DNA from: Rhodospirillaceae bacterium
Lineage (GTDB): Bacteria > Pseudomonadota > Alphaproteobacteria > UBA8366 > GCA-2717185
DNA length: 22,126 nucleotides
Reading direction: 5' to 3'
Assembly: GCA_002717185.1 (NCBI GenBank)
Contig: PBDC01000106.1
Span: 1 to 22,126 of the forward strand
Position 1 is the first letter of the stretch. Every line of letters starts with the position of its first letter. Made by a program: the position numbers and the translations under genes. The notes under the pieces were generated by a model that made no database searches, was not told the DNA's origin, and worked only from the letters and a program-made list of their open reading frames with translations. This document shows positions 1-7,930 of this stretch, piece after piece.

Positions 1-1
1 A

Positions 2-73
2 TGGTTCAAGAAGAGCATCGAAGCGGATGTTCGGGAGGTGTTGGACGAGGGACAGGTGATTGTGTTGAAGTAG
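2..73 (+). CDS. C-terminal tail of an unidentified protein (partial)
   Basis: Read from base 2, the + strand is open for 23 codons and ends in TAG at 71-73, giving a tail that starts WFKKSIEADV and ends in VIVLK. The composition (charged, amphipathic, protein-like) and the abrupt stop fit the end of a gene that began before the window. It is too short to assign to a family. It converges on the acyl-CoA dehydrogenase gene, which ends at 196. The 122 bases between them hold only a weak 6-bp hairpin (arms 100-105 and 113-118) with no T run. Confidence 0.35.
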   Translation, partial: WFKKSIEADVREVLDEGQVIVLK

Positions 74-195
74 GTCTCCTAATGCATTTATATCCCGATC
101 GACGGAGAGCAGCCGTCGGGTTCTAGGTTAGGTCGCTTAAAATACTAGTGTTAGACCGTGGCTTTGCGGCCGGAAGTATTAGGCTTTTGGTATTT

Positions 196-1386
196 CTAAT
201 ACGACCGTGGCATTCCCAGCACGTGCTGGCCGACATAGCCGAGGATCATATTGGTGGAGACCGGGGCAGTGCGGTAGAGGCGAATTTCACGCCATTTTCG
301 CTCGATATCGTATTCCCGGGCGAAAGCGAACCCGCCGAAGGTGGTCATGGCAGCCTCGGCGCAGGCCCATCCGGCTTCGCCGCACAGATGTTTTGCCATA
401 TTCGCCTCTGCACCGCATTCGAGGCCGGCGTCGAACAGGGCGGCGGCCTTGCGGTTCATCAAGTCGGCAGCTTTGAGATCAGCGTAGGCCTTGGCTATCG
501 GGAATTGGACGCCCTGGTTCTTTCCGATTGGATGGCCGAAGACGACACGCTCATTGGCATAGTCTACAGCGCGTTTGGTCATGTAGTAGCCGTCACCGAC
601 AACTTCTGCAGCGACTAGGATGCGCTCTGCGTTCATGCCATCTAGGATGTATCGAAAACCCTTTCCTTCTTCGCCTATCAAACAGTCTGCAGGTATGCGC
701 AGGTTGTCGAAGAAGATCTCCGTTGTGTTGTGGTTGATCATCGCGTCAATCGGGTTAATGTCCATGCCGTTGCCACGTGCTGCGCGCATATCGACCAGGA
801 AGGTTGATAGCCCGTCGCTACGCCGCTTCACTTGGTCCGGGGCGGTGGTTCGGGCGAGCAGCAACATCAGGTCGGAATGCAGTGCGCGGCTGGTCCATAC
901 CTTTTGACCGTTTATGATGTATTCATCACCTTCGCGGTCGGCGCGGGTCTTAAGCTGCGTCGTGTCAGATCCTGTCGTTGGTTCGGTCACTCCAAAAGCT
1001 TGCAGGCGTAATTCGCCTGTCGCGATCTTTGGTAAGTACTTTTTCTTTTGCTCTGGTGAACCATGCCGCAGGACCGTGCCCATCGTGTACATTTGAGCGT
1101 GGCATGCAGCCGCGCTGCAGCCATTGGCGTGGATTGTCTCGAGAATTACCGCTCCCGCGCGAACTGGTAGTCCGGCGCCACCATATTCCTCCGGGATCAG
1201 TGCGCCGAGATAACCAGAATCCGTAAGCGCCTTAACGAAATCGGTCGGGTAGCTACCCTCGACTGACTGGTCTTCCAGGTCACGCCAATACTGCCCCGGG
1301 AAGCCCTCGCAGATCTTGGTTACGGCGTCGCGGATCTCTGGATAATCGTTTTCGTCCAGATCCATCATGGCGGTTTTGTCGGTCAT
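196..1386 (-). CDS. Acyl-CoA dehydrogenase family flavoprotein
   Basis: This is a 396-residue cytosolic FAD enzyme of normal length that should introduce an alpha,beta double bond into an acyl-CoA and pass electrons to ETF. The family landmarks are visible: FGVTEPTTGSD (about 131-141), KVWTSRA (162-168), an N/A-E254-R helix, GHPIGKNQGVQ in the C-terminal helical domain, and FGGFAFAREYDIER near the end. The usual MCAD-type catalytic motif YEGT is replaced by RTAPVST. Glu254 instead aligns with the helix-G base used by isovaleryl-CoA and long-chain dehydrogenases, so the enzyme is probably active. It is the last gene of the minus-strand operon, 84 bp after the HMG-CoA-lyase-like gene. The ATG at 1386 has a weak purine-rich ribosome site (GAAAGAGA). 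Family assignment is secure; the substrate is unknown, with a branched or dicarboxylic acyl-CoA suggested by the neighbours. Confidence 0.93.
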   Translation of the reverse strand: MTDKTAMMDLDENDYPEIRDAVTKICEGFPGQYWRDLEDQSVEGSYPTDFVKALTDSGYLGALIPEEYGGAGLPVRAGAVILETIHANGCSAAACHAQMYTMGTVLRHGSPEQKKKYLPKIATGELRLQAFGVTEPTTGSDTTQLKTRADREGDEYIINGQKVWTSRALHSDLMLLLARTTAPDQVKRRSDGLSTFLVDMRAARGNGMDINPIDAMINHNTTEIFFDNLRIPADCLIGEEGKGFRYILDGMNAERILVAAEVVGDGYYMTKRAVDYANERVVFGHPIGKNQGVQFPIAKAYADLKAADLMNRKAAALFDAGLECGAEANMAKHLCGEAGWACAEAAMTTFGGFAFAREYDIERKWREIRLYRTAPVSTNMILGYVGQHVLGMPRSY

Positions 1387-1419
1387 GCGTGGGTCTCTTT
1401 CTTCAGCGGGTCAAATGGA

Positions 1420-1449
1420 AAACCGGCGAAGCCGTCGGCCCGCCGGTTT
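1420..1449 (-). other. Intercistronic hairpin before the acyl-CoA dehydrogenase gene
   Basis: AAACCGGCG (1420-1428) and CGCCGGTTT (1441-1449) form a perfect 9-bp GC-rich stem with a 12-base loop, between the lyase stop (1471) and the dehydrogenase start (1386). On the transcribed minus strand only a short T-containing stretch follows, so it could be a partial attenuator, an RNA-stabilising 3' hairpin or a processing site rather than a full terminator. Confidence 0.45.
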
Positions 1450-1470
1450 CCGTTACGGTCTTAAAGATGA

Positions 1471-2409
1471 TTACGCTGCTTGCGTTGCGGGCACGAAGCC
1501 TTTGGGCGCGCCGGCTTTGGCATACATGCCGTGAAGTTGTTCCTCCGGAAGGTTTGTTGAGATGATCTCGCGTACCTCGACCAGCTTGTCGAGATCGACG
1601 CCGGTCTTCAGGCCTGTTCCTTCCAGCAGGAAAACCAGATCGTCCATAACAATATTTCCGGTCGCCTTCGGTGCAAAAGGGCAGCCGCCAAGCCCAGCAA
1701 GAGAGGCGTCAAAATGCCGGCAGCCGGCTTCCAGTGCAGCAAAGACATTAGCGAGGCCGAGGCCGCGTGTGTCATGGAAGTGCGCCGCTACGGATACTTT
1801 TTCGCCGAACTCGCTGATCACAGCGTTAAATATCTCCTTAACCTGCTGCGGGTTGGCGTAGCCGACCGTATCTGCCACCACAAGTTCGTCGGCACCGGCC
1901 TCGAAGAAGCGGCCTGCGAGCGCCATCACGTCGGCAACCGGCACCTGACCGGAAATTGAACAGCCCAACGCAGTCGCGAGCCCAGTCGCTAACTGGACCT
2001 CTGGCGCCTTTTCGTTTCGCAGTTCGACAATACGTTTAAAGTCCTCGACCGACTGGTCGACTGTGCGGCGGACGTTGGCGAGATTATGTTCTTCGCTAAC
2101 CGAGGTAACGTAGTTTAGCTTTTGTACGCCGGCCTCGAAGGCGTCCATTGCGCCGCGCAAATTTGGGCTGAGGGCAGAGATGGTAAACCCATCGAGTTTT
2201 TTCGCCGCAGCGACTACCTCCTTGGCATCGGAGAATTGTGGCAGAAGCTTCGGCGGCACGAACGAGCAGACTTCAATCTCTGGCATGCCCGTGGATGCCT
2301 CGGCGGTCAACCAGGCTATTTTACCTTCCGTTGGAAAAAAGACTTTCTGGATTTGGATACCATCGCGAAGTCCGACTTCACGGCATTCGACATCAATTCC
2401 TGGGCGCAT
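1471..2409 (-). CDS. HMG-CoA lyase family enzyme (TIM-barrel acyl-CoA lyase)
   Basis: This 312-residue protein matches the length and motifs of hydroxymethylglutaryl-CoA lyases, which split 3-hydroxy-3-methylglutaryl-CoA into acetoacetate and acetyl-CoA. Visible are EVGLRDG near the N-terminus (catalytic Arg-Asp pair), a SFVPPKLLPQFSDA strand-loop, the metal-binding HFHDTRG, and GLGGCPFAP with the active-site loop cysteine, followed by TGN supplying the conserved Asn. The start ATG at 2409 is set by AAGGAG seven bases upstream. It lies 11 bp after the enoyl-CoA hydratase gene and so belongs to the same operon. A close relative acting on another 3-hydroxyacyl-CoA, for example a citramalyl- or hydroxyglutaryl-type ester, cannot be excluded. 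Confidence 0.88.
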   Translation of the reverse strand: MRPGIDVECREVGLRDGIQIQKVFFPTEGKIAWLTAEASTGMPEIEVCSFVPPKLLPQFSDAKEVVAAAKKLDGFTISALSPNLRGAMDAFEAGVQKLNYVTSVSEEHNLANVRRTVDQSVEDFKRIVELRNEKAPEVQLATGLATALGCSISGQVPVADVMALAGRFFEAGADELVVADTVGYANPQQVKEIFNAVISEFGEKVSVAAHFHDTRGLGLANVFAALEAGCRHFDASLAGLGGCPFAPKATGNIVMDDLVFLLEGTGLKTGVDLDKLVEVREIISTNLPEEQLHGMYAKAGAPKGFVPATQAA

Positions 2410-2420
2410 CTTGAGTCTCC

Positions 2421-3215
2421 TTATTTTCCCTTGAATTCTGCTTTGCGTTTCTCATTAAAGGCGCGCACGCCTTCCAGCCTGTCTTCAGTTGGCACCATCC
2501 GATTATAAGCTTCTATCTCGAACCCGTAGCCGTTCTTTAGGTCGATCTGCGTTGCCACGTTGAGCGACTTCTTAGCCTGTCGTGTCGAGATCGGAGCATT
2601 ATTGCAAATCTTGCGTGCAGTTTCGAGGGTCTCTTCTAGCAGTCTTCCCTCCTTGCAGATACGGTTAAGGACACCCCATTGCAGCGCTTCCTCTGCGTTG
2701 AAAGGAGTGCCGGTAAGGATAATTTCCTTTGCGCGGCGGATACCAACGGCCCGAGGTAGGTTTTGTGTGCCCATTGCTCCTGGCATTATCCCGAGGGTCA
2801 CCTCGGTCAGGGCGAAGCGGGCGTTCGGTGCACCGTAAGCGAAGTCCGATCCCAGCACGAATTCCAGCCCGCCCGCGAACGCTGCGCCATTGACCGCGGA
2901 GATAATAGGAATTGGGCAATCGGTCATGTGGATCATTGCCTGTTCGAAAAGTGCATGCTGCTTTTGCCAGGTCTCGTCGGTCATGTTGTTGCGTTCTTTT
3001 AGATCCCCGCCCGCGCAGAAGATGCGTTCTCCCGATCCGGTGACCACGATGCAGCGGATATCTTCCTGATCGATGTAGAAATGACCCCACATCTCGTTCA
3101 GGTCATAGCCCATCTGCGTGTTGAGCGCGTTCGCTGCATCTGGTCGGTTCAGGGTCACCAGCAAAAGGTGATCCTCGATCCGCTCCAGCTTCAGCGTTTC
3201 GTATTCCATCCTCAT
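2421..3215 (-). CDS. Enoyl-CoA hydratase/isomerase (crotonase) family protein
   Basis: This 264-residue crotonase-fold protein should hydrate a 2-enoyl-CoA. NRPDAANALN (23-32), the oxyanion-hole segment IFCAGGDLKE (65-74) and GAAFAGGLEFVLGSD (110-124) are typical of the family. Both catalytic glutamates are kept: Glu118 in GGLE and Glu138 in LTEVTLGIMPGAMGTQ. That supports a hydratase rather than an isomerase or dehalogenase. The ATG at 3215 overlaps the TGA of the preceding CoA-transferase gene as ATGA, so the two are probably translationally coupled. A clear GGAGG (3225-3229 on this strand) lies nine bases upstream. An in-frame second ATG at 3209 is also possible. In this operon a methylglutaconyl-CoA-like substrate is plausible but is inferred only from the neighbours. 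Confidence 0.9.
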   Translation of the reverse strand: MRMEYETLKLERIEDHLLLVTLNRPDAANALNTQMGYDLNEMWGHFYIDQEDIRCIVVTGSGERIFCAGGDLKERNNMTDETWQKQHALFEQAMIHMTDCPIPIISAVNGAAFAGGLEFVLGSDFAYGAPNARFALTEVTLGIMPGAMGTQNLPRAVGIRRAKEIILTGTPFNAEEALQWGVLNRICKEGRLLEETLETARKICNNAPISTRQAKKSLNVATQIDLKNGYGFEIEAYNRMVPTEDRLEGVRAFNEKRKAEFKGK

Positions 3216-4357
3216 AAGGGCTTGCCTCCAAAAAGAATGTCGTTGTCCGCGCCTAACTCTGGAGAGCCTGTGCGCTGAGGTGGCCGCACGCCGTCAAATG
3301 ATAACGGCATTCCCATCAGTTTGAAGCGCCCGTCTTCAGTCTCTTGAATAATATCGAGCGCTTCGGTCTGCGGGTGCGCAACGACTGCGTCGATAGATTG
3401 CAACGGTGCGCTTGGAATGCCGGCCTCTTCCAACTTTCCTTGCCAATGCGCCATAGGCTGAGTGCGGGTGACTTCCTCGATCAGGACATTTAGCGTCGCA
3501 CGGTTGTCCCAGCGGTGCGGGTTTGTGTCGAAACGGTCATCTTTTGCCCAATTCGGATGTCCTAGGATAACGGACAGGGTCGTAAAAAGCCGGTCGTTCG
3601 GCGCGGCAATGATCAGATAGCCGTCAGCACAATTGTAGGCCTGATATGGTGCCATGCCCGGGCCGGAACTACCTCGCCGCTCAGCGATAGAACCGTCACC
3701 GAAATAGCTGGTGGCATGATAGTTCATCCAACCAAGTGCCGTTTCAAAAAGCGAAGCGTCGACATGGCCACCCTTGCCGGTCTTTTCTAGGTTACGCAGA
3801 GCAGCGAGTACGCCCAATGCACACCACATACCGGTGCCCATATCGACGATCGATGTGCCTACGCGGACCGGTGGTCGGCCCTCCTCGCCGGTGACACTCA
3901 TGATGCCACCAAATGCTTGCATGAGTGGGTCGTAGCCGGGTCGCATGTTGAGCGGTCCTTTGGCTCCGAATGCGCCACTATTAACGTAGATAAGCGTGTC
4001 CTTTTCGGCTAGCAGTGAGTTGGCGTCGAGCCCTAATTTTTCGACCTGGCCCGGGCGCAAATTTTGTACGACGATATCTACTTCATTGATTATGTATTGC
4101 CGCAAGATCGAGCGCTGCTCTTCGTTTGAGAGGTCGACTATCACCGATTTCTTCCCGGCGTTTAGTGCGACGAAGAAACCGCTGACACCGTGATACCAGC
4201 CGGTACCCCAATGACGACAATCGTCACCGACTTCTGGTCTTTCGACCTTTACTACGGTGGCACCCAGCGTACCCAGTATCCAGGTTCCGTATGGCACAGC
4301 CACACTGCTGCCGAGTTCTAGGACCTTGAGCCCGTTAAGAGGGGTTTCGTTACTCAT
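3212..4357 (-). CDS. Class III (CaiB/BaiF family) CoA-transferase
   Basis: The 381-residue protein belongs to the formyl-CoA/carnitine/succinyl-CoA transferase family, which moves CoA between carboxylic acids through an aspartyl anhydride. LNGLKVLELGSSVAVP opens the protein as usual, followed by LGATVVKVERPEVGDD, then GYDPLMQAFGGIMSVTG. Asp172 in GTSIVDMGTG sits where the catalytic Asp169 of formyl-CoA transferase lies. The open frame extends upstream to 4480, but homology starts at MSNETPLNGL, so the ATG at 4357 was chosen; no strong ribosome site is visible there. It is the first gene of the operon and probably activates the free acid, perhaps from succinyl-CoA as in human SUGCT, which uses glutarate-like acids. 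The acid itself is unknown. Confidence 0.88.
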   Translation of the reverse strand: MSNETPLNGLKVLELGSSVAVPYGTWILGTLGATVVKVERPEVGDDCRHWGTGWYHGVSGFFVALNAGKKSVIVDLSNEEQRSILRQYIINEVDIVVQNLRPGQVEKLGLDANSLLAEKDTLIYVNSGAFGAKGPLNMRPGYDPLMQAFGGIMSVTGEEGRPPVRVGTSIVDMGTGMWCALGVLAALRNLEKTGKGGHVDASLFETALGWMNYHATSYFGDGSIAERRGSSGPGMAPYQAYNCADGYLIIAAPNDRLFTTLSVILGHPNWAKDDRFDTNPHRWDNRATLNVLIEEVTRTQPMAHWQGKLEEAGIPSAPLQSIDAVVAHPQTEALDIIQETEDGRFKLMGMPLSFDGVRPPQRTGSPELGADNDILFGGKPL

Positions 4358-4803
4358 ATTGCACGCCCAGTTGTAATATCGGCGGGGCACATTAGCGGTT
4401 AACGTCAGCAGATTGAAGGGATATTCAGAATCCGCCAGCAATCGACCGCGAGGATGGGACGAAGGCCGCATTGTCCACAATCCTTGAAAATTTCTATACT
4501 GATGGCTTGCTATCTGCGAAATGGTAATTTTGCGAATTTATGGCAGCGAAAGCTGAGAAAGCGAGCTGCACGCGCGGCTGACGCGCTAATACGCATGGAA
4601 CGGTTGCTGGAAGCGCTTGCTTGCTACAAATATGTGCAGGATTTGCCGCTAATTAAGGCGGGTGGCTATTTCGCCGTGGCCAACGCTTCGCGGTCAAAGT
4701 GGTCACACAGTATGGCAGCGTGCTCAATTCGGGGGCTTCGAAAAGATGTACTTCGTTTAAATTCAATTAACGCGCAAGAAAGCAATCGTTGGGAACGGCA
4801 ACT
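4358..4803. other. Intergenic region upstream of the minus-strand acid-CoA operon
   Basis: These 446 bases separate the adenylate cyclase 3' end from the CoA-transferase start and should hold the operon promoter. On the minus strand TATAGA (around 4492-4497) could be a -10 box, and the palindrome-like site at 4471-4480 lies just downstream of it. A 123-codon + strand reading frame here (4454-4825) runs into the cyclase gene antisense and has no recognisable domain, so I do not call it a gene. Confidence 0.4.
4471..4480. promoter_or_regulatory. Possible operator, TTGTCCACAA
   Basis: TTGTCCACAA is an 8-of-10 palindrome resembling the TNGT-N-ACNA sites bound by FCD-type GntR regulators. It lies 114 bases upstream of the CoA-transferase start and just downstream of a possible minus-strand -10. 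The match is short and could be chance. If real, the GntR protein of this window or a paralogue could control the operon. Confidence 0.2.
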
Positions 4804-7368
4804 TTACTTTGTTTCGGCGATATAGACCCCATCCCAATCAATTGGCGGCGGTACTTCCTGATAATATTCGATCCGTTCCTGATAGAGGTCGTAAAGAACA
4901 TTGTAATCATCACCGGCCATCTTGCGGCATTCTGCGAGCAATTCTTCCGCATCGCTCCAGTATTGCGTTCGGTAGGCCGCGAGCATCGCATCATGTTTTT
5001 CCTTGTGCTCGACGAAGTCGGGTTGCACCGCTAGATCGGAGGCGCCAATAAGAGCGTAGATGTTGACGCCTACCGATTGACCCTTAACTTGGATCTTGTC
5101 AATTTCAAGCATTGCGAACCGGTCCTGCCCGGCTTCTGCGGTCTTCGGACCAATAACGATTTTTACACCGTAGTTCTTTGATTGGCTTTCCAAGCGGGCG
5201 GCCAGGTTGACCGGATCGCCCAGAACCGAATAGTCGAAGCGCTGCTCCGACCCCATGTTGCCGACGACGCAGTCGCCGGTATTAAGTCCGGTACCCACAT
5301 TGAGCGGCAGGAAAGGGACACCTTCCTCTTCAGCCTCAAGGCGCCGCTCCTCGTTGAGAATGTCTAGTACCTCGAACATTTGCAGCGCGGATTCGCAGGC
5401 GTTGACGGCATGGTTCTCGTCGTCGAGTGGTGCGTTCCAGAACGCCATTATGCAGTCACCCATATACTTATCGATCGTACCCTGGCGCGACATAATGACA
5501 TTGGTGAGCGGCGTCAGCAGGCGGTTGATCAACTGGGTAAGGCCCTGCGGGTTCGACTTAAACGTCTCCGATATAGCAGTGAAGCCGCGCACATCGCAAA
5601 ACAGGAAGGTCATTTCCTTGGTTTCGCCGCCAAGCTGAAGCCGATCCGGCTCGTCAGCAAGTTGTTCGACCAGTGCCGGTGAAAGATACTGTGCGAAGGC
5701 GCCGCGCACTTGCTTCTTTTCCTGCGCTTCGCGCATATAGTTTGAGAATGTCAGTACCGAATAGACAGCGACCGTTACGATGCTAGGGTAAGTAACGTCG
5801 ATCAAAACGAGTTCTTCCGAATAAAGATACCAACTTGACGCGACTAGAACGCTACCAGCAAGAATTATGCCACCAAGAGTGATTTTCGGTCCCAACCTTG
5901 GGATGAGAATCATCATGAATAGTCCGAAAAATAGGATCATGGCGCATTCGATGCTATTCGCGATCGGCGGATTTTTCAGATAGAAATCCTCGTGCTTAAG
6001 CTTTGATATTTCTCGATTGACTAGCTCCGCAAACTCGCGCGACTTCGTGTTCAAGCCGGTTTCCTTGGCCTCGGCTTGCAGTCCTTGCAAGATAGCGTTT
6101 GCATTTGCTTGGCGAGCGTTCGTCGCTGCGAATATTGTTTCGAGGATGTTGGCGTGAACTTCCACCCCGGGCATTCCTGCGGAAATTGGGGTCGCTTTGA
6201 TATCGATGAGGCCGGTTGCTGAGGTGCCGACAATGAACAGCCGCCCTGCGAGTTTTTCCCGTGGTACGCGTCCTTTGATGATGTCGCTGGCTGAAATATA
6301 GAGGCGGCCCGTATTCTCTTTCGTGTTGAAAGTGTCGGGTGGGGAGAAATGGACGTAGATTCTTCCCTGGGCATCGGTTGGAATTTTGAAGTTTTGGCCA
6401 GGCACCTGCAGGATAATTGCGGAGACGCCCGCCGCATCCCTTTCGATGAAGATGTTCTTACCATTCAATGCGGATCGTAATAGTTCGATCGTCAAGGCTG
6501 GCCGAATTTCCTTGTCGACGCGAGAGATCAGCGGCACTCGGCGTACTACACCGTCAAATTCATGGGAAACGGAGAAAATTCCGTGGCCTGCTGCAGCATC
6601 TTCCAACTCTTGAACGTTTCCCATGAAAGAAAGAAATCTGCTTATAAATGGATAGGGGTATCGGCTGGGGACCTTTCCCCCGCTAATCGATTTTTTGACT
6701 AGAACGCCTCTGATTGACGGTTTGTTCGATGGCGGTGCCTTGCCGTCGGGAAGCGGGGTGTTGAGGCCAACCTGCCCCACAACCGTCTTGATCCGTTTCA
6801 TCGCTTTGGCGAGAACCTCCTCGCTGCGCGGCAGCGCTTTTAGTTTCTCGATTGTTTCCTCATCCGCGCCACGGATGGAGTACGCTATCTGATCCGGCGA
6901 TGTCCTGTCGTATTCAGGGAACACTATATCGAAGGCAACCCCTGCTGCGCCTCCGTTTGCCAATCCATGTAGAAGGTCAGCGATAACCGTCCGCGGCCAA
7001 GGCCATTGTCCGATCTCGTGCAGGCTTTTTTCGTCGAGGTCGACGATGCCGACCGGGAGCATATTCCTGCCGTTGGCTAGGGTTTGAATTTCGCGCGGCT
7101 CTATTTGTTGGTATAAGTCGAATGTCTTGAGGCGAACCCATTCGACCCAGGGGACGTTGTTTACGCGGCCTGCAATACCTAGCATTAAAATAGATAATGC
7201 TATGATCGTTGAAACACGTAATTTCCACCAGGGCCGCTTAGGGCCGCCGCTACGAAACAACCGGCTTATAAGGTCACTGCTAAACTCACCGATACGCGTG
7301 CCCAGGCCCGGTTTTTCAGTTTCATCGTGGACATGCTCTGTTGCCGTCATCGCATCGACGCTCCCCAT
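4804..7368 (-). CDS. CHASE2-domain class III adenylate/guanylate cyclase
   Basis: This 854-residue membrane protein makes cyclic nucleotide, most likely cAMP, in response to an extracytoplasmic signal. A basic N-terminus leads into TM1 (about 53-67). The CHASE2 sensor spans roughly 70-410 (DLYQQIEPRE, WPWPRTVIADLL, GVAFDIVFPEYD, GVEVHANILETI). Three TM segments follow at about 472-540, and the catalytic domain begins near 585. Metal-binding Asp592 (FCDVRGFT) and Asp638 (KYMGDCIMAFW), purine-selecting Lys634 and Ser714, and Asn721/Arg725 (GDPVNLAARLE) are all present, so the domain should be active and of class IIIb type. Residues about 417-462 form a charged helical insertion not usual between CHASE2 and the membrane. 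The ATG at 7368 has a poor ribosome site; Met7 (7350) is preceded by GGGGAG and may be the true start. It stands alone between two intergenic regions. Confidence 0.93.
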   Translation of the reverse strand: MGSVDAMTATEHVHDETEKPGLGTRIGEFSSDLISRLFRSGGPKRPWWKLRVSTIIALSILMLGIAGRVNNVPWVEWVRLKTFDLYQQIEPREIQTLANGRNMLPVGIVDLDEKSLHEIGQWPWPRTVIADLLHGLANGGAAGVAFDIVFPEYDRTSPDQIAYSIRGADEETIEKLKALPRSEEVLAKAMKRIKTVVGQVGLNTPLPDGKAPPSNKPSIRGVLVKKSISGGKVPSRYPYPFISRFLSFMGNVQELEDAAAGHGIFSVSHEFDGVVRRVPLISRVDKEIRPALTIELLRSALNGKNIFIERDAAGVSAIILQVPGQNFKIPTDAQGRIYVHFSPPDTFNTKENTGRLYISASDIIKGRVPREKLAGRLFIVGTSATGLIDIKATPISAGMPGVEVHANILETIFAATNARQANANAILQGLQAEAKETGLNTKSREFAELVNREISKLKHEDFYLKNPPIANSIECAMILFFGLFMMILIPRLGPKITLGGIILAGSVLVASSWYLYSEELVLIDVTYPSIVTVAVYSVLTFSNYMREAQEKKQVRGAFAQYLSPALVEQLADEPDRLQLGGETKEMTFLFCDVRGFTAISETFKSNPQGLTQLINRLLTPLTNVIMSRQGTIDKYMGDCIMAFWNAPLDDENHAVNACESALQMFEVLDILNEERRLEAEEEGVPFLPLNVGTGLNTGDCVVGNMGSEQRFDYSVLGDPVNLAARLESQSKNYGVKIVIGPKTAEAGQDRFAMLEIDKIQVKGQSVGVNIYALIGASDLAVQPDFVEHKEKHDAMLAAYRTQYWSDAEELLAECRKMAGDDYNVLYDLYQERIEYYQEVPPPIDWDGVYIAETK

Positions 7369-7691
7369 GCCTACTAGAGCTAATCGTCAAATTACCACAT
7401 ATATATTTACCGATAAATAATTGCGTGGCAGGCTGTGGGTAGCGAATTCCGTTAAAAATAGCTTTGTGCGCATTGTGCTCTTTATAGATCACAAGACGGC
7501 ATGATTTCTAATTTTGGCTGGCTTTGAATCTGTGTCTGCTTCTGGAGTATTGGCCACCAGGTTAGTGGATCCGGCAGGCGACAAGACCAATGCTGTCAAG
7601 TCCCTATTTATTAGGGCAATTGCGCGAATGATTGAACTTGTTGTGCAGGATGATGGTCGGGTTATAGTCGCTGAAGTTAGGAATAAAACCT
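7369..7691. other. AT-rich intergenic region upstream of the cyclase
   Basis: These 323 bases lie between the cyclase start and the secretion-gene remnant. The part nearest the cyclase is AT-rich (TATATATTTA around 7401) and probably holds its promoter, together with the interrupted palindrome at 7395-7428. Frames at 7514-7831 (+) and 7489-7740 (-) are open but show no recognisable domain and overlap the pseudogene, so they are not called. Confidence 0.4.
7395..7428. promoter_or_regulatory. Interrupted palindrome upstream of the cyclase gene
   Basis: CCAC (7395-7398) and GTGG (7425-7428) flank a perfect inner inverted repeat, TATTTA (7404-7409) and TAAATA (7414-7419), around CCGA. It lies 27 bases upstream of the cyclase's first possible start, where a promoter or operator would be expected. 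Chance is possible in AT-rich DNA. Confidence 0.3.
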
Positions 7692-7930
7692 TTGGCGGTG
7701 CCGGCGACGGAGGAAGTTTTTGCAAAGCGACGTTGGACAAGGATGGCTGCGTTCCGCGATCTTGTTTTCATTTCCCTTTTTATCAACCTGTTGGTGCTTT
7801 CGATCCCAGTCTTTGTTTTGCAGGTCTATGATTGGTTGGTCTTTCACTCTGGCATGACGACTCTACAGGGTGTGGTGATTGGAATGGGGCTTGTCATCGG
7901 ATTCGATTTCGTATTGCGACAGGCACGGCA
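7692..7930 (+). pseudogene. Remnant of a type I secretion ABC exporter (N-terminal membrane part)
   Basis: In the frame starting at TTG 7692 the translation FRDLVFISLFINLLVLSIP, then VFVLQVYDWLVFHSGMTTLQ and VIGFDFVLRQAR, is the first transmembrane pair of a LapB/HlyB-like type I secretion permease-ATPase. The usual 'YDRV' reads YDWL. Only about 75 residues survive: the remaining TM segments and the whole ATPase (no Walker motifs anywhere downstream) are missing. At about 7925-7931 homology jumps, with a frame change, into a TolC-family protein. No convincing ribosome site precedes it. This is a deletion remnant, not a functional gene. Confidence 0.7.

Noticed and set aside
100..118. Hairpin between the first partial gene and the acyl-CoA dehydrogenase, possible bidirectional terminator
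   Set aside because: Only a 6-bp stem (CGACGG/CCGTCG) and no T run on either side.
4757..4771. CtrA-like site TTAA-N-TTAAC
   Set aside because: The spacer is 6 bases; the known CtrA motif needs 7.
4454..4825. 123-codon + strand open frame
   Set aside because: No recognisable domain, runs antisense into the cyclase 3' end and covers the probable promoter of the minus-strand operon.
7514..7831. 105-codon + strand open frame overlapping the exporter remnant
   Set aside because: Second half is an out-of-frame shadow of the exporter remnant; first half resembles nothing I know.
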